This document shows, in pieces, positions 34,694 through 45,569 of a DNA stretch of 64,000 nt. The stretch is from assembly GCA_002102555.1 (NCBI GenBank), contig MCFL01000003.1, positions 62,001-126,000 on the forward strand, given 5' to 3'. The notes below the pieces were generated by a model, which worked only from the letters and a program-made list of their open reading frames with translations, made no database searches and was not told the origin of the DNA. The first letter of the stretch is position 1; each line of letters opens with the position of its first letter. This DNA is from Catenaria anguillulae PL171. Lineage: Eukaryota; Blastocladiomycota; Blastocladiomycetes; Blastocladiales; Catenariaceae. The position numbers were made by a program, and so were the translations under genes.

Positions 34694-35747
34694 TCATGAC
34701 GACTCCTCGAGTTGCAATTCCGCCATGGCTCCCTCCAAATCGCCATCCACCTCGCCCTCATCTTCCCACTGGCCGCCGTCATCTTGGACGCCACCCAGAC
34801 CAAAGACGGCTCCGTCATGAAGGAATGGCAAGACCGCGTACTTGGCTTCGCACTACATATTTATGACAATGATTCCAAAGTTGCATCAGCACTCGTTGTA
34901 GCGAGGATCTAGTTCAAAAATGGGAATCATACCTTGTCACAGTCGCACAACAACTCCCGCCAATTGGTCCTCAGGTAAATCCACATTGGCTCCATCTCAG
35001 CGCCCAGCGCATCCTCAGCCTCAGACTCCTTGACGGTCCCCTGCGTCAAGCACACGGACTGCTTGAACTGAACGCAGAGCGGTTTCCAGTTGTGCAAACC
35101 GTGCTTTTTGACGCACGCTTCGCAGATGAGCATGCCGTACTCTTGAGCCGTTTCGGGGGCCTAATGTATTATCCATCACAAGTCGTGTGTGAGTGCACGT
35201 CAAGGTTCAGCGACACGGCAGTTGGGAACAGGGTAATGGACAATGAGTTGGGAACACGCACATTGGGCATGCAATCGCGGTGGAACCAATCCTGGCATCC
35301 AAGACACTGCTTCATGTACGACTGGAGCGTGCTAAACTCGAAAAACTCGTCGCACGTGCAGTACCGACCTAAATAGTTGTGGTTGTACTCGTTCTTTTCG
35401 TTGACAGTGCCAGGCGGCTTGGGCGTCAAGTGGCACTTGGGCTGGCCGCTGGCCGCATAGCGCGCCGTGCCGCAGTCGCACCGAAAATTGCGCTTGAGGT
35501 AAAGTTCCAGAACATCGTGGCCCTTGTGGCAGGTCATGGAGCAGCCCAGGCAAAAGCCCGCGGGATCCGGGTCGATACCGTCGACGCTGGGCGTGCACGT
35601 GCGGCAGGCAAAAACGGGTTGGTAGATGTATCCTTGGTTGTATCTAGGAACGGTGGTGATTGCGGGCAGGTTGACGATTCAAGCTGAGTGATGAGGAACA
35701 TTGGTACACGCTGGGAACGCCAGTATCACATACGAGCACGTAGTCAT
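34694..35747 (-). CDS. UBR7-like protein: UBR box and PHD-type finger
   Basis: Relative of UBR7, a putative N-recognin-type E3 that also acts on or binds histones. Four exons: 35734-35747, 35262-35643, 34933-35160 and 34694-34852, total 783 nt (260 aa). The UBR box has VFACRTCTP, CLGCSMTCHKGHDVLELYLKR and NFRCDCG. The PHD-like finger has YNHNYLGRYCTCDE, QCLGCQDWFHRDC and LICEACVKKH. The last exon supplies CEAKYAVLPFLHDG, conserved in the family, and an acidic end. The first exon is just 14 nt (MTTCS); it is supported by restoring the SYNQGY segment in frame and by an in-frame stop upstream. It is shorter than animal UBR7 (about 425 aa), mainly through missing linkers. Confidence 0.9.
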
Positions 35748-36266
35748 GTTGGAAAACTAATCAACGACTTGGTAAGTGCATGCATGGCCTTTCAGGTTCC
35801 AGTGAGGCGGGGAGAGCCCGCGATTTTCAAGGACTTGTTTCACTGCCCGCTGAGGTCCATTCTTTGTGCTCAGCCAACTCATTTCGTTGTCAGTGCCACC
35901 AGTGTGCCACCAGTTCAAGGGTCCCATTATTGGAGCCATTTGGAGCAGGACCAGAACGACGGCTGCATTCGTAATGGGCTCCGTGGTCGTCAGACAAGGT
36001 CGTCGTCGTCGTCGTAATCTCAGCTGTTGGCTTTGGATTGGACTGAAAAAAATGTTACCCGTTTGTAAACTCACATGATGGACAAGAACTCAAGAAGACA
36101 AGCACATGGGCAGGCATCTGAGATGAGCCAATATCTGTCACTCGAAGCCAAAAGTTTTGAGCAAGGAATCCCACGCACATGGCACGGGAAGAAAAATGAT
36201 TTACATTCAATACCATGGAACAATCTCGTCGATAGGCAGACAGGGGCACATTTGGGGCACATTTGT
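35748..36266. other. Intergenic region
   Basis: Between the UBR7 promoter and the H2A 3' end. Contains A-rich tracts near 36300; no gene seen. Confidence 0.5.
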
Positions 36267-36282
36267 GGCTTTGATAAAAGCC
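36267..36282 (-). promoter_or_regulatory. Candidate histone 3' stem-loop of H2A mRNA
   Basis: On the H2A strand, GGCTTTTATCAAAGCC, 192 nt after the stop: a perfect 6-bp stem (GGCTTT/AAAGCC) with loop TATC. This fits the metazoan histone stem-loop consensus (stem GGYYYU/ARRRCC, loop UHUH), and it is followed by ACA. The identical hairpin with conserved flanks lies after H2B. Seen directly; processing function is inferred. Confidence 0.72.
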
Positions 36283-36474
36283 GGGGGGAAAAACAAGACA
36301 AAATAGAAAAAAAAAATCAAAAAAGGGCAAAGGAGAGGCTGAAATGCTCGGTAACCTTGAAAGACGACAATGACGAGGAAGCAACTCAAACCTGGGCCAC
36401 GACCAAAGAAACTGGGCGCCTCGGCAGGAAACCGACAAGAACCGGGTCAAGGAGCGGGACAAGCAACAGACACC

Positions 36475-36957
<483 letters not shown>

Positions 36958-37205
36958 TTTGATAGTTGAAGAAAAGTGTGTTGGGGTTGCGCGTAAGCGG
37001 TTGGATAGCGTTGATAGCTTGAAAATGCGAGCGCGGATATGCGTTGGCAGAGATGGGGCCGTCAATGTGGGTCGGAGGGTCGCGGGGGTCAGTGCTGCTT
37101 TTGTATGGAGACGCGTATGAGATCGACTCACTCAGGCAATCTGACGAAAAGTGATCGCCATATGCGGCTTGCCAAGCCAAGCAGATCGGCGTGCCATGGT
37201 AGAGA

Positions 37206-37332
37206 CACGTGACACGATTTCCACGTGCCGGCATGTGCTTCAGTGCTTTGTTCAGAACAGTCAGGCTCACACAAAAAGGCGCAAGCCATGGCACGTGCCG
37301 ATTGTGTGCCAGCAATCCATCAGTGGCACGTG
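37206..37332. promoter_or_regulatory. Cluster of four CACGTG palindromes in the H2A/H2B divergent promoter
   Basis: CACGTG occurs at 37206, 37222, 37292 and 37327 (first bases), three of them as CACGTGCC or GGCACGTG. This is the E-box core recognised by bHLH-type factors. Four copies in 127 bp of a 609-bp shared promoter suggests a real binding cluster. Confidence 0.6.
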
Positions 37333-37444
37333 TCGGAACACCGATCTGCGACATTGTGCTGCCCAAGACGCCGATCCTTTTTTTTTGCTTTCACGATCGA
37401 GTCACGTCCGCCGACTCGCGATCACTCTCAACTTTTGACGCTTT

Positions 37445-37450
37445 TATAAA
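37445..37450 (+). promoter_or_regulatory. TATA box of H2B
   Basis: TATAAA, about 120 bp before the H2B start codon, in a GC-rich promoter. It lies outside the duplicated arm, so the second H2B copy lacks it. Confidence 0.6.
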
Positions 37451-37566
37451 ACGCGGCATGCACCCCGCCCCACCCAACTTGACTGGATTCTGAAAGCTAT
37501 TGCATCCCGTCTCGTGCAAATTTTGCCAAGAACCGCTACCAAACCCACAACCCCACCGCCGTCACC

Positions 37567-38108
37567 ATGCCGCCCAAGACCTCTGACGCTGTCGCCAGCA
37601 AGAAGCCCGCCGGCAAGGCCCCCGTCAAGGCTGCCGCCTCGACCGAGAAGAAGGCTGGCAAGCGCAAGGCCGCCCGCAAGGAGACCTTCAACACGTACAT
37701 CTACAAGGTGCTCAAGCAGGTCCACCCCGAGACGTATGTTAAAGAACATGTTTGTCTTTGCGTGTCTTGTGCCAGCTGACACAGACCCTTTTTGAAAAAC
37801 AATCAATAGCGGTGTTTCCAACAAGGCCATGTCCATCATGAACTCGTTTGTCATGGATATCTTTGAGCGTGTTGCCGACGAGGCCTCCAAGCTGTCGACC
37901 TACTCGAAGCGCTCCACCATCTCGTCCCGCGAAATCCAAACCGCCGTCCGTCTTCTCCTCCCCGGTGAGTTGGCCAAGCACGCCGTGTCCGAGGGCACTA
38001 AGGCAGTGACGAAATTCCAAGTACAGGCCCCCTTTGTCGTGCGAGTGTTGCCACGTGCCCATACTAACCTTGTCTCTCTTTGTATTTGTACAGTCGTCGT
38101 CCAAGTAA
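37567..38108 (+). CDS. Histone H2B (left copy, with native promoter)
   Basis: Core histone. Exons 37567-37733, 37810-38020 and 38094-38108 total 393 nt (130 aa). Conserved segments: [60 protein letters not shown] and [15 protein letters not shown]. The protein ends in QSSSK, carried by a 15-nt last exon; most H2Bs end in TKYTSSK, so this terminus is slightly altered but retains the ubiquitin-acceptor-region lysine in VTK. It has two introns. It sits at the outer edge of the left repeat arm, and the arm starts 19 nt before its ATG. Confidence 0.96.
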
Positions 38109-38253
38109 GTTTTCCTTGTTGCCTTTGTCTCTGCGTCCCGCGCTCGATTTCTATGATCCGTGGCCCTCGTTCAGTCGCTTCCAAGTCATTGTCGTCGCTT
38201 ATTCCCTCGTCATCTTTTGAATCTTTAGTCATTTTGTTTTCTCGTTTCCACCC

Positions 38254-38269
38254 GGCTTTTATCAAAGCC
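38254..38269 (+). promoter_or_regulatory. Candidate histone 3' stem-loop of H2B mRNA (left copy)
   Basis: GGCTTTTATCAAAGCC, 145 nt after the H2B stop. It is identical to the hairpin behind H2A, with flanks CCC and ACAAAT also shared, while the surrounding 3' sequence differs. Conservation limited to the hairpin argues for function. Confidence 0.74.
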
Positions 38270-38677
38270 ACAAATCTGCTGCCATCGAGGTGTACATCAA
38301 TGCAATGCTTTGTCTTTATCAGTGCCTTGGCATGGAACACTTTTATTCTTCCGTATTGAATTGTGAGTGCTGTTTCCCAAATCAATGGAAAAGTCGTGGG
38401 CCGACAGCCAGTGTTGAGACGTTGGGCCGGCGTGTCAATGGTTCCACCAAAGCAGGCGGGAGACTTTTTGCAGCCCTTGATGACTGCAGATGTCCCTTGA
38501 GTAGTAGTAGCCTTGAGTCCGCTTGGAGAGAGGAGGAACAAGGCAGTAAAAATATGTAATCGTGGACCATCACCACACCATGTCACCCTTATTACAAATT
38601 CGTCATTTCGTCTGAGGTCAAATATACAGAGTATGTATTTATTCACTTGGTCACAAAGAGGCACATCACAACCTGAA

Positions 38678-39776
38678 CTACTCACGAAAGTCACCAATCG
38701 CCGCCTTGCTTAATCCAAGCAGCACATGCAATGGCAATGCTTTCACGCCCGTCGCCGCCACGTATACGTTGCCGCCATTTCGCGGCGCGCGCGATTTCCC
38801 ACACGCCGCAGCCACCCCGCCCCGTTTGCGTGAAGCCCACGAATCGGATGAAGTGGTCCGACTCACAGGCACCGAGCTGACAGGTAACTGAGTGGTTGGG
38901 GGCGGTTTGGACCGCTGCGCCGACGTCGTTGGCGAGTGAGCGCGAGCGGGAACCACCAAAGGCGGCTCTGCATCCAAACGAGGCGCAGGTGGGCGCGCTT
39001 GTTTCTCTGGCATGGCCGCCACAGCGGGTGTGGTCGACGACGAGTCGGCGCGCTCGCCCAAATCGCTCTTGACATGAGCACGCTTGGACACTGTTTGCTT
39101 GGCCGGCAGGTCAGCGTACGGCTGGGACGTGGCAGACGGCGTGGCGGCATCCTTGGGCGGTGGTTTCGTGCCGACAGAGGCAGTCATTGTGCCACGCACG
39201 GGAAGCCCTGTCAACGGCAACTGGGCCAATGCAAACAGGACCGGATTGGGTTGGAGGCACGGGCTGTGGCCGTTTGCAGGTTGGCGTGTTGGCGGCGGCG
39301 GTGGCGGCAGGTGCAACACGGGAGGATGAGTGAGCGGATGACAAGGCCGAGGTGCTCGCCGCGAGCGATTTCTTGGGCGAGTCTTGATTGTTGGTGGGGC
39401 AGCGCGTCGATGCTGCCACATTGTCCTGTTTGAGTGACACGCCCGAATCGGATGAGTTCGCCGGGCTCGCATCCAGTTTCAACCTGAATGAAATCTGAGC
39501 GGTTGAGGGAGCTTGGGACCGCTGGCCCGACGGCATGGGCAACTTGACACGAGTGGGAACGGCTGGAGTTTTTCGGCGGGTACTATATGTTTTTTGGCGC
39601 GTAACAAATGGCATTGGGCGGGTACGATTTTGGACTCGGCGGGCAACTTTTTGGACATAGGACTTGGTGGGTAAGCAATAGGACTCGGAGGGTAAGTTAT
39701 AGGACTTGGCGGGTAAGTTGGATCTGGCGAATTTTTTTAAACCAATGTTGGACTTGTACTGATCTGACTGAGTCAC
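38678..39776 (-). CDS. Hypothetical Ser/Pro/Ala-rich protein (left copy)
   Basis: Two overlapping long frames join into one coding-like stretch of about 360 residues. The first (from 39776) reads RVKLPMPSGQRSQAPSTAQI and Ser-rich sequence. The second (to 38678) reads KQTVSKRAHVKSDLGERADS and ends GVKALPLHVLLGLSKAAIGD. The switch near 39230 needs one base removed or a very short intron. The N-terminal part contains 21-bp tandem repeats. Composition suggests a disordered nuclear protein; no domain recognised. The identical frame switch is present in the inverted copy. Confidence 0.4.
39655..39717. repeat. Three 21-bp in-frame tandem repeats
   Basis: Reverse-strand units encode LPAKSYN, LPSESYC and LPTKSYV, each 21 bp, followed by more degenerate copies. 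Also present in the right arm. Confidence 0.8.
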
Positions 39777-39807
39777 TGAGGCAGACAGTCAGACCATCGC
39801 TTGACTA

Positions 39808-41406
39808 TTAAGGGAACAATGCATAAGTATTTAAAATACCGTACAATATTGAGGATGCTATGGAGATGTTTGACATGAAGGGAGCAATGAGGAAGAGGCA
39901 TGGTAACGTCAAGACAAAAAAAAAGGCAAATAATGGAGCACTCTCAAAACAATCAATCCATTGGGCCAAGCCGTCAACCCTCCTCTTCTTGGCAATCACG
40001 GGGGCCGTGTAATCGTCATCAGATTCAGAATCATCCGACGCAGAATCCGACTCAGAATCGGACCAATCGTCGCCCGACCCAGAATCCAACCCATACTCGT
40101 CCTCGTCCGTGTCCCACTCGTACACTTCCTCCTCCGTGTCGCTCGGCGGCACCAAAATGTCGTTGGCGTACAGCTCGCGGACCCGCTTGCGAACCATGGC
40201 GGCAGCAGCCTCCTCCGACTTGTACACGCCGAGATACTCGGCTTTGCCATCCTTGAAGGCACGAGCGGACCACTTTTTGATGCGCTCGTGCCAGGTGGCC
40301 CCACGGAAACGTGAGCTCGTCGTGCCAGGGCGCCGACGCTGGTTGTGCGCATTGTACGAGCGTTTGACAACTTGCAGCTTGGTGCGGCGGTTGTCGAGTT
40401 TGTCGCGGTCAAGGTGGTCCACGACCGCCTTGTCAAACCCGAGCCCGAGCTTGGGGAGCTTCCGGCGCAAAATGTGCCGGTGCATCTTGACCATTTTCCC
40501 GTTGACGAAGCCGAACGCGTAGCCATCTGGATCCCGCTGCCATCTGAACTCGGCCACGTCATGCCAGTCTTTGGCACTCACACGCACGCGACTGCCACCC
40601 GCAATATCGACGTACGTGATCCCATCGTCGTCGCGAGTAATGCGCTTGAGAGCGTGTCGACGCGCGTCCGTCTTGGCAATCGTGGTCAGGGCTTGGTCTC
40701 GCCATGTGATGGCCTCGACCAGCGTGTCGAACCTCGCAACGAAATCGCGGTGGCCACGCTTGAGAATGACAACTCGATACATTCCATTGATGAGGGAAAT
40801 GTACGGCTCATTGCCCCTGTTCTTGATACCCACAGCCATGGCCGCCTCCAACTCGGCAATCACGTTCACGGTCTCGTAATTCTCCTTGGGAAAGTTTAGA
40901 AGCGTTCCGAAGCGACCATGCTTGGAAATGACCGCGAGATCGTAGACACGGGCGCCGGCCTCCTTGGTTGAGAATGTGCCATAGTAGGTCCCACCCTGTA
41001 CCACTCGCCACCGACCCTCCGAAGACTTGAGAACACCACGAAAACCGGACCACCCGAGTTTGCGGCGAGAGTTTTGCGCGTTGGCGCTGTAGGTCGTCTC
41101 GCGCAAATTGTGGCGGTGGTTGTTGAATGGGTCGCCGTCAATGTGGTCAACGACGTGAATGCCATCAAAGGTGAAGTCGAGGACCATGTGAGACATGCGC
41201 TTGGAGCCAGTGTCGGTTCGCGTCATGACGTACCCGTCAGCGACTGTCCACATGTGTCCCAAGAGCACTGGATAATCCCCGGGCGAGACCTTGACCGGCT
41301 TCGGTTTGCCCTTCCACGTGACAAAAATGACCAGACAATCTGAACTGGATTGCGCGGCGAGTGGGTGCGTTGAGCCACTGTGGTACGTCGCGGCTGGTGG
41401 CGCCAT
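39808..41406 (-). CDS. Tandem HNH-AP2 protein (homing-endonuclease-like), with hydrophobic tail
   Basis: A 532-residue intact frame with two HNH-AP2 units. Unit 1: HNH-like VVDHIDGDPFNNHRHNLR at about residues 85-102, then AP2-like SGFRGVLKSSEGRWRV...GTF at about 120-160. A degenerate AP2-like segment lies at about 208-240. Unit 2: HNH VVDHLDRDKLDNRRTKLQ at about 328-345, then AP2 SSRFRGATWHERIKKWSARA at about 364-410. Such architecture is typical of mobile HNH homing nucleases, where AP2 binds DNA. The tail is highly acidic (Asp/Ser) and ends with a hydrophobic stretch (LFAFFFVLTLPCLFLI), which is odd for a nuclease. The repeat boundary cuts at codon 383, so the last 150 codons exist twice in the window. 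Unit 2 keeps His-Leu-Asp where unit 1 has His-Ile-Asp; activity of either is unproven. Confidence 0.85.
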   Translation of the reverse strand: MAPPAATYHSGSTHPLAAQSSSDCLVIFVTWKGKPKPVKVSPGDYPVLLGHMWTVADGYVMTRTDTGSKRMSHMVLDFTFDGIHVVDHIDGDPFNNHRHNLRETTYSANAQNSRRKLGWSGFRGVLKSSEGRWRVVQGGTYYGTFSTKEAGARVYDLAVISKHGRFGTLLNFPKENYETVNVIAELEAAMAVGIKNRGNEPYISLINGMYRVVILKRGHRDFVARFDTLVEAITWRDQALTTIAKTDARRHALKRITRDDDGITYVDIAGGSRVRVSAKDWHDVAEFRWQRDPDGYAFGFVNGKMVKMHRHILRRKLPKLGLGFDKAVVDHLDRDKLDNRRTKLQVVKRSYNAHNQRRRPGTTSSRFRGATWHERIKKWSARAFKDGKAEYLGVYKSEEAAAAMVRKRVRELYANDILVPPSDTEEEVYEWDTDEDEYGLDSGSGDDWSDSESDSASDDSESDDDYTAPVIAKKRRVDGLAQWIDCFESAPLFAFFFVLTLPCLFLIAPFMSNISIASSILYGILNTYALFP

Positions 41407-41639
41407 GATGGTGGTGGATTGAGACGTGAGAGGATGGGGCGAGGTAAAGAGTTGGCCAAGTGGCGAGGATGGAAAAAGCGTCGGCGTAGAGCGAGATCGA
41501 TAGGAGGGTGAGCAGGATGGCCGTGGCGATTCGAGTCAAGCAGGCCAAGGTGTGTTTGGCAAGTCGGAGCGGCTGGTGGACTAGGTGATACATAGCAGGG
41601 CAAACGAGCATGGGTTCGAGTGAGAAACTTGACGGACTC

Positions 41640-43680
41640 TATCGACACCATCGGCGGCAAAGTGAGGTATAAGTCGGATCGGCCCATGTCATCCTTGTTC
41701 AGCGGTCCGTCCGCAGGCATGCGGCGCGCAGCGAGTAGGTGAGTGACGCGCGAGCTGACTTCCGTAATGTAATCGTGCGGGGACGTATATTCGCGCTGCT
41801 CGGTGGCGTCCAACGGGATGTCCTCCATGTGCTTGGCCGCCGACTGCATAAGGGAAGTCCCAAAGATCACGCATCGAGCGGAAACGGGTGAAGTAATGTG
41901 ACGACGCCGGAATGCCGAGTGCCGCGAAGAGAGCCAGGGGCAGTGCGCGCGCATATTCGGCCGACTGGACATGGGATGGGTCGATACCGGGGCGGGCGGC
42001 AGCCAGCCATACTTCGTGGGAGTGGTCGAGGAGCAGGTAGAGCTTCATACCGCTGAGACGTTCCTTCCCGTCGCGCATCCCGCGGTCCCATTCGAACCCA
42101 CTCGTGCAGTTCAAGGCAATCTTGCTGAAGACCTTCTTGGAGACGTCCTCGATGGAGGAAAAGGATACCTTAGCCACGGCGGCGGCAATGGCGCTTGTGA
42201 CAGACGGGTCCATGGTCGAGGTGGGGGCGGCCGTCGTGAGCATTGGGGCAGCTGTCGCAAGCACTGCGACACTGGCCCGCGCTGGGAGCGGCATGTTGGT
42301 CGAACCGCCCGAGTACTGGTACACGTTGGCCGGCGCGTCGGGGAGAATCTGTCGGCCAGACGCCATCGGCGCAGCGTCCTGCTGGGCTGCGTACGCGTCG
42401 GTCGGCGGCTGCGCAAGTTGAGCGCGGAGCAGTTGACGCAATTGCTGGTTGATTTCGGCCAGGGCTGATGAATACCGCTGAGATGCCGCACAATCGCACG
42501 CCGCAAAATACGCCTCGTGCTGCTGCTTGATGGCTTCGTGATTTGCCTTCGCCTCCCGCTCACCAGACTCGGCGAGGTTTAAGCGGGTGGCGTCTCGCAT
42601 TGCGTTCAGGTCTTCTACCTTGGCCACCAGCTGATCATGCTACGAAACTTCCGTTGAGAATGCATCCCCCTTTGCCCGCAACGAAGTACAATCGGCAGAT
42701 ACTTTGGAACACCGATCACGCAGTTCGCCCGCCTCCCTTTGCGCGCTGGAAGGCTGTTGCTTCCAAATTGGCCTGGCGACACGCTCTTGCCCAAGCTCTG
42801 CGCGCAAAAATTCGTAACGTTAGGTCGTATTCTGATGTTGCTCTTGCTCCTGCAACAGTGCCGCGTTGGCCTTGTGAGCCAGTTGTTGATTCGCCGCCAG
42901 ATCGTTTTGAAGGGTGTGAGTTGCGTCGTAGAGATTGATCCATTGCGCGTGTTGGTGCGGGTCGCAAACCTGATGGCATTACGTCGTAAACAACGTCAGT
43001 AACACATAAATACCAAGGACGAAGGTAAGAAAAAGGCCAAATTGCTGGCAACACAGCCAGATCATACCGTTGCGGTGCTATCTACGCTCGAGTTCTTGAC
43101 GAATTGGTAGCCAACGCTTTTGCGGAGTGACTTGCTTCCCTTGACAAATGTATCGTGAGAGGCGAGAGCAGGGCAAAGTTTGGAGAAAGAGACCGTCAAG
43201 GTCTACGGCAAGTTTTTCAACATCATCCGACATGCCCTTGACCTCCCGGTTGGCACCATCGGCGTCTCCGGCCATGTGAAACCTGTGTTCATCCGTCATG
43301 AGATGGGTTTGTGAGATCAGGAGACAAAGACGCCACATTAGCCAGAATGCACTGAAATTGCCAGGATGGGATGGATAGACAAATGATACCTTGCGTCGTG
43401 CCTGACATGACCTGCCCCTCGGTTTTTCAAAATGCGAGCGTGCGATCCTGAGCCAACACGGAGAAGGCTCAGCAGCGGGTGAAAGCGGGCTCGGCCTTGC
43501 CCGCCTCCACACGGCGGCGCTTGGAGTTTCGTTCGTCAATCTTCGCAAGGAGCAGCGCCTTCTGACGCTCGATTTGGGCAAGTTGAAGATTCATTTCGTC
43601 CTCCTCGTCCCCGTCATCTCCCCCAAGTCCATGTGGCTTGCGGCGTTCGGATGGTCATCCATCAAGTGGTGCGGAGATTT
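41640..43680 (-). pseudogene. Decayed coiled-coil protein gene, possibly retroelement gag-like
   Basis: Successive reverse-strand frames read as one protein broken by stops and shifts. First comes NLQLAQIERQKALLLAKIDE with a KRRRVEAGK basic patch. Next is GDADGANREVKGMSDDVEKL, then NDLAANQQLAHKANAALLQE, then LVAKVEDLNAMRDATRLNLA through EINQQLRQLLRAQLAQ. A folded-looking segment follows (FRSMRDLWDF, then SAAKHMEDIPLDATEQREYT in another frame). Heptad-like patterns dominate. Some breaks may be introns. No nucleic-acid-binding knuckle or protease is visible, so the gag suggestion is weak. Location between repeat arms next to a copia remnant suggests a mobile origin. Confidence 0.45.
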
Positions 43681-43689
43681 GGTCGTGGC

Positions 43690-44303
43690 AGTAGGTTCAT
43701 CAGTTCCTGAAATTTGAGGCGCTAAAGGGAGGTACCCAGGTTAGATTGCGTCCAGGCAGGGAGAGCAATGGTAGCGGGTCAGGCTGCGTACCCGGAGGAT
43801 GGCTCTGGTCGTTCATGGGGTGGTAGTGGTTGTTTTCAAAGACCTCGGGCGCCTTGGTCGTATCCGCGTCCTGTCGGTATGCGTCGCATGCGAGGTGGGC
43901 GTGACGAGCGGTTCACGCGCGGTGGGTGCGTGGCGGTCGAGGTGTGTCGGCTCCGGGTCGCCACCTCGTGCGGGAGGAAAGCGTGAGCATAAAATGTTTG
44001 TGTCGCTGTTGTTGGTGTTGGTGGTGCGCGTTCGATCGGCGGTCCGTCGACTGATCGGCACCCCTTCAAGCTGCCCTTCAAGCGCTCAGGGTGCATATAA
44101 AACAGGAGCAATACTTACTACGAGCCCATACAATATCACATGTCGACCGAAGCACCTGAACCCATGGACGATCAAGCACAAATGGAACAGGACCACGACG
44201 GTCCAGAACCAGGTTAAGACGAAGAAGGCGACCCCTCGCTCCCCAATCTTGAAGCCCCGCTTGAGGACATGCGTCCATTCCTCGCAATAGATAGTTTGAC
44301 GAC
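43690..44303. other. Unannotated stretch inside the repeat spacer
   Basis: No supported gene; open frames here have basic, low-quality sequence. Confidence 0.4.
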
Positions 44304-44783
44304 ATGACTGCCACCGAACAGCTCTACGGTGTATATGTTGTACGTCTTTCACTGACACTGATCGTACCTCCCTATTTGGGTGATATCCTTCTCACTTGTC
44401 TGTTTCCCACAATCCACAGTTGAGTTACGCCGCCGTCTTCAAGGAGGGGTCGGCCGACCTCGATGCCAACCCTCCCCCACACGTCAAGGCTTTTCTGCGT
44501 GACCAGGCGCAAAAAGGGATGGCCACGTCGCCCGCGTTTCCCATGGCGCCGGGGCCGAAGGATGATGGTGTCATGGTATGTATGGCTTCATTCCAACCAT
44601 ATCTGCCTCGACCACTCCTCTAACCTTTACTACGTATACCTGTGATTCGTAAAGGCATACAACAGAACACTTCCCACCAACGACCCGGACACTGCACGGT
44701 ATCTCTTGTCCAGGCAATCCGACGTGGCAAAGAACATGTGCACAGTTTTCCGGACCGCCTGCAACCAGGAGCGCAAGGACTGA
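44304..44783 (+). CDS. Small hypothetical protein, three exons
   Basis: Exons 44304-44330, 44420-44575 and 44655-44783 splice in frame with GTATAT and GTATGT donors to give 103 residues: MTATEQLYG, then LSYAAVFKEGSADLDANPPP, then NRTLPTNDPDTARYLLSRQS, ending CNQERKD. Exon sums are multiples of three, which supports reality, but I recognise no family. It may be the 5' part of the next ORF's gene. Confidence 0.4.
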
Positions 44784-44995
44784 AAGAGTAACATTCTCAG
44801 CCCAGCTGCGAATGAAGTTTGCAAGTCTCCCCAACTTGCATTCATCAACCATGTCACGGGGAACTTCTTACACGCTTGATCAGGTGAACAAGGCAGCCAT
44901 TCTGTTCCGATTTACCAGTATCGTACGTACCTGTCGCACGTTCTTGGTATTCTCATTTACTGACATGCGTAACCTGGGCAATATCCACAGAGGCC

Positions 44996-45556
44996 ATGGC
45001 AGAGGCAAGAGTTGAGTTCGGAAAGAACGGACGTCAGCTTTTTGTTTGTCTGGCACCCGACGTGCTCATGACTCAGCTCACAGCCTACCGCAAGCCTGCA
45101 AGCCTCGAGGCCGCCACGGATTTGCACAAGGTTCTTGTGATTCTGGCTGACAAGGGTGATTTCTTCACGGCCTCGGCACCTTTTGCATCGTATGTGGACA
45201 AGTATTCGTCACGGGCCGCCGTTGTCACCGAGGACAAGACCAAGTACACGCCGCGCGCGCAAGTTGCCCAAAGACGGGATGCTATCCTTGCCAACAGTCG
45301 AGCAAGCAGGCGTAGGCAAACAACTGAGGAGTCGTCGGATGCAGATCATGTGGGTCAGGTTCGCGCGAGTGTGGCCATGGCAGAACCAGGGCCGGAAGCC
45401 GCGGCCGTTGAGGAGGAAACTCAGGTTGTTGTGACTGTGGGAGTGGAGGAAGGTTGCAGGCCACACATCAGACAGAGGTCTTTGACGCCGCCAGTACCAG
45501 ATTCGTCTTTCGTTGCCTCTGTTTCCTTCTTGTGCATCACGTCCTCCATACTCTGA
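44996..45556 (+). CDS. Hypothetical protein fragment, 3' end abutting copia remnant
   Basis: A 186-codon frame with folded-looking sequence (GRQLFVCLAPDVLMTQLTAY, ATDLHKVLVILADKGDFFTA) then an acidic, Val/Glu-rich stretch. Upstream coding-like sequence from 44812 (MKFASLPNLHSSTMSRGTSY) does not splice to it in phase by obvious sites. The reading becomes implausible after about 45450, close to the copia fragment, so the gene may be truncated by the insertion. Confidence 0.35.
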   Translation: MAEARVEFGKNGRQLFVCLAPDVLMTQLTAYRKPASLEAATDLHKVLVILADKGDFFTASAPFASYVDKYSSRAAVVTEDKTKYTPRAQVAQRRDAILANSRASRRRQTTEESSDADHVGQVRASVAMAEPGPEAAAVEEETQVVVTVGVEEGCRPHIRQRSLTPPVPDSSFVASVSFLCITSSIL

Positions 45557-45569
45557 GTTCTCACCTCAA

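Larger units (their letters stand above)
37548..40259. repeat. Left arm of a 2.7-kb inverted repeat
   Basis: Pairs with 46918-49629 as reverse complement; corresponding coordinates sum to 87177. It contains H2B, its stem-loop, a hypothetical gene and the 3' third of the HNH-AP2 gene. I noticed one base difference between arms (GGC versus AGC codon near 40247). Every reading frame I compared is otherwise identical, so identity appears to exceed 99.9 percent. Confidence 0.95.
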
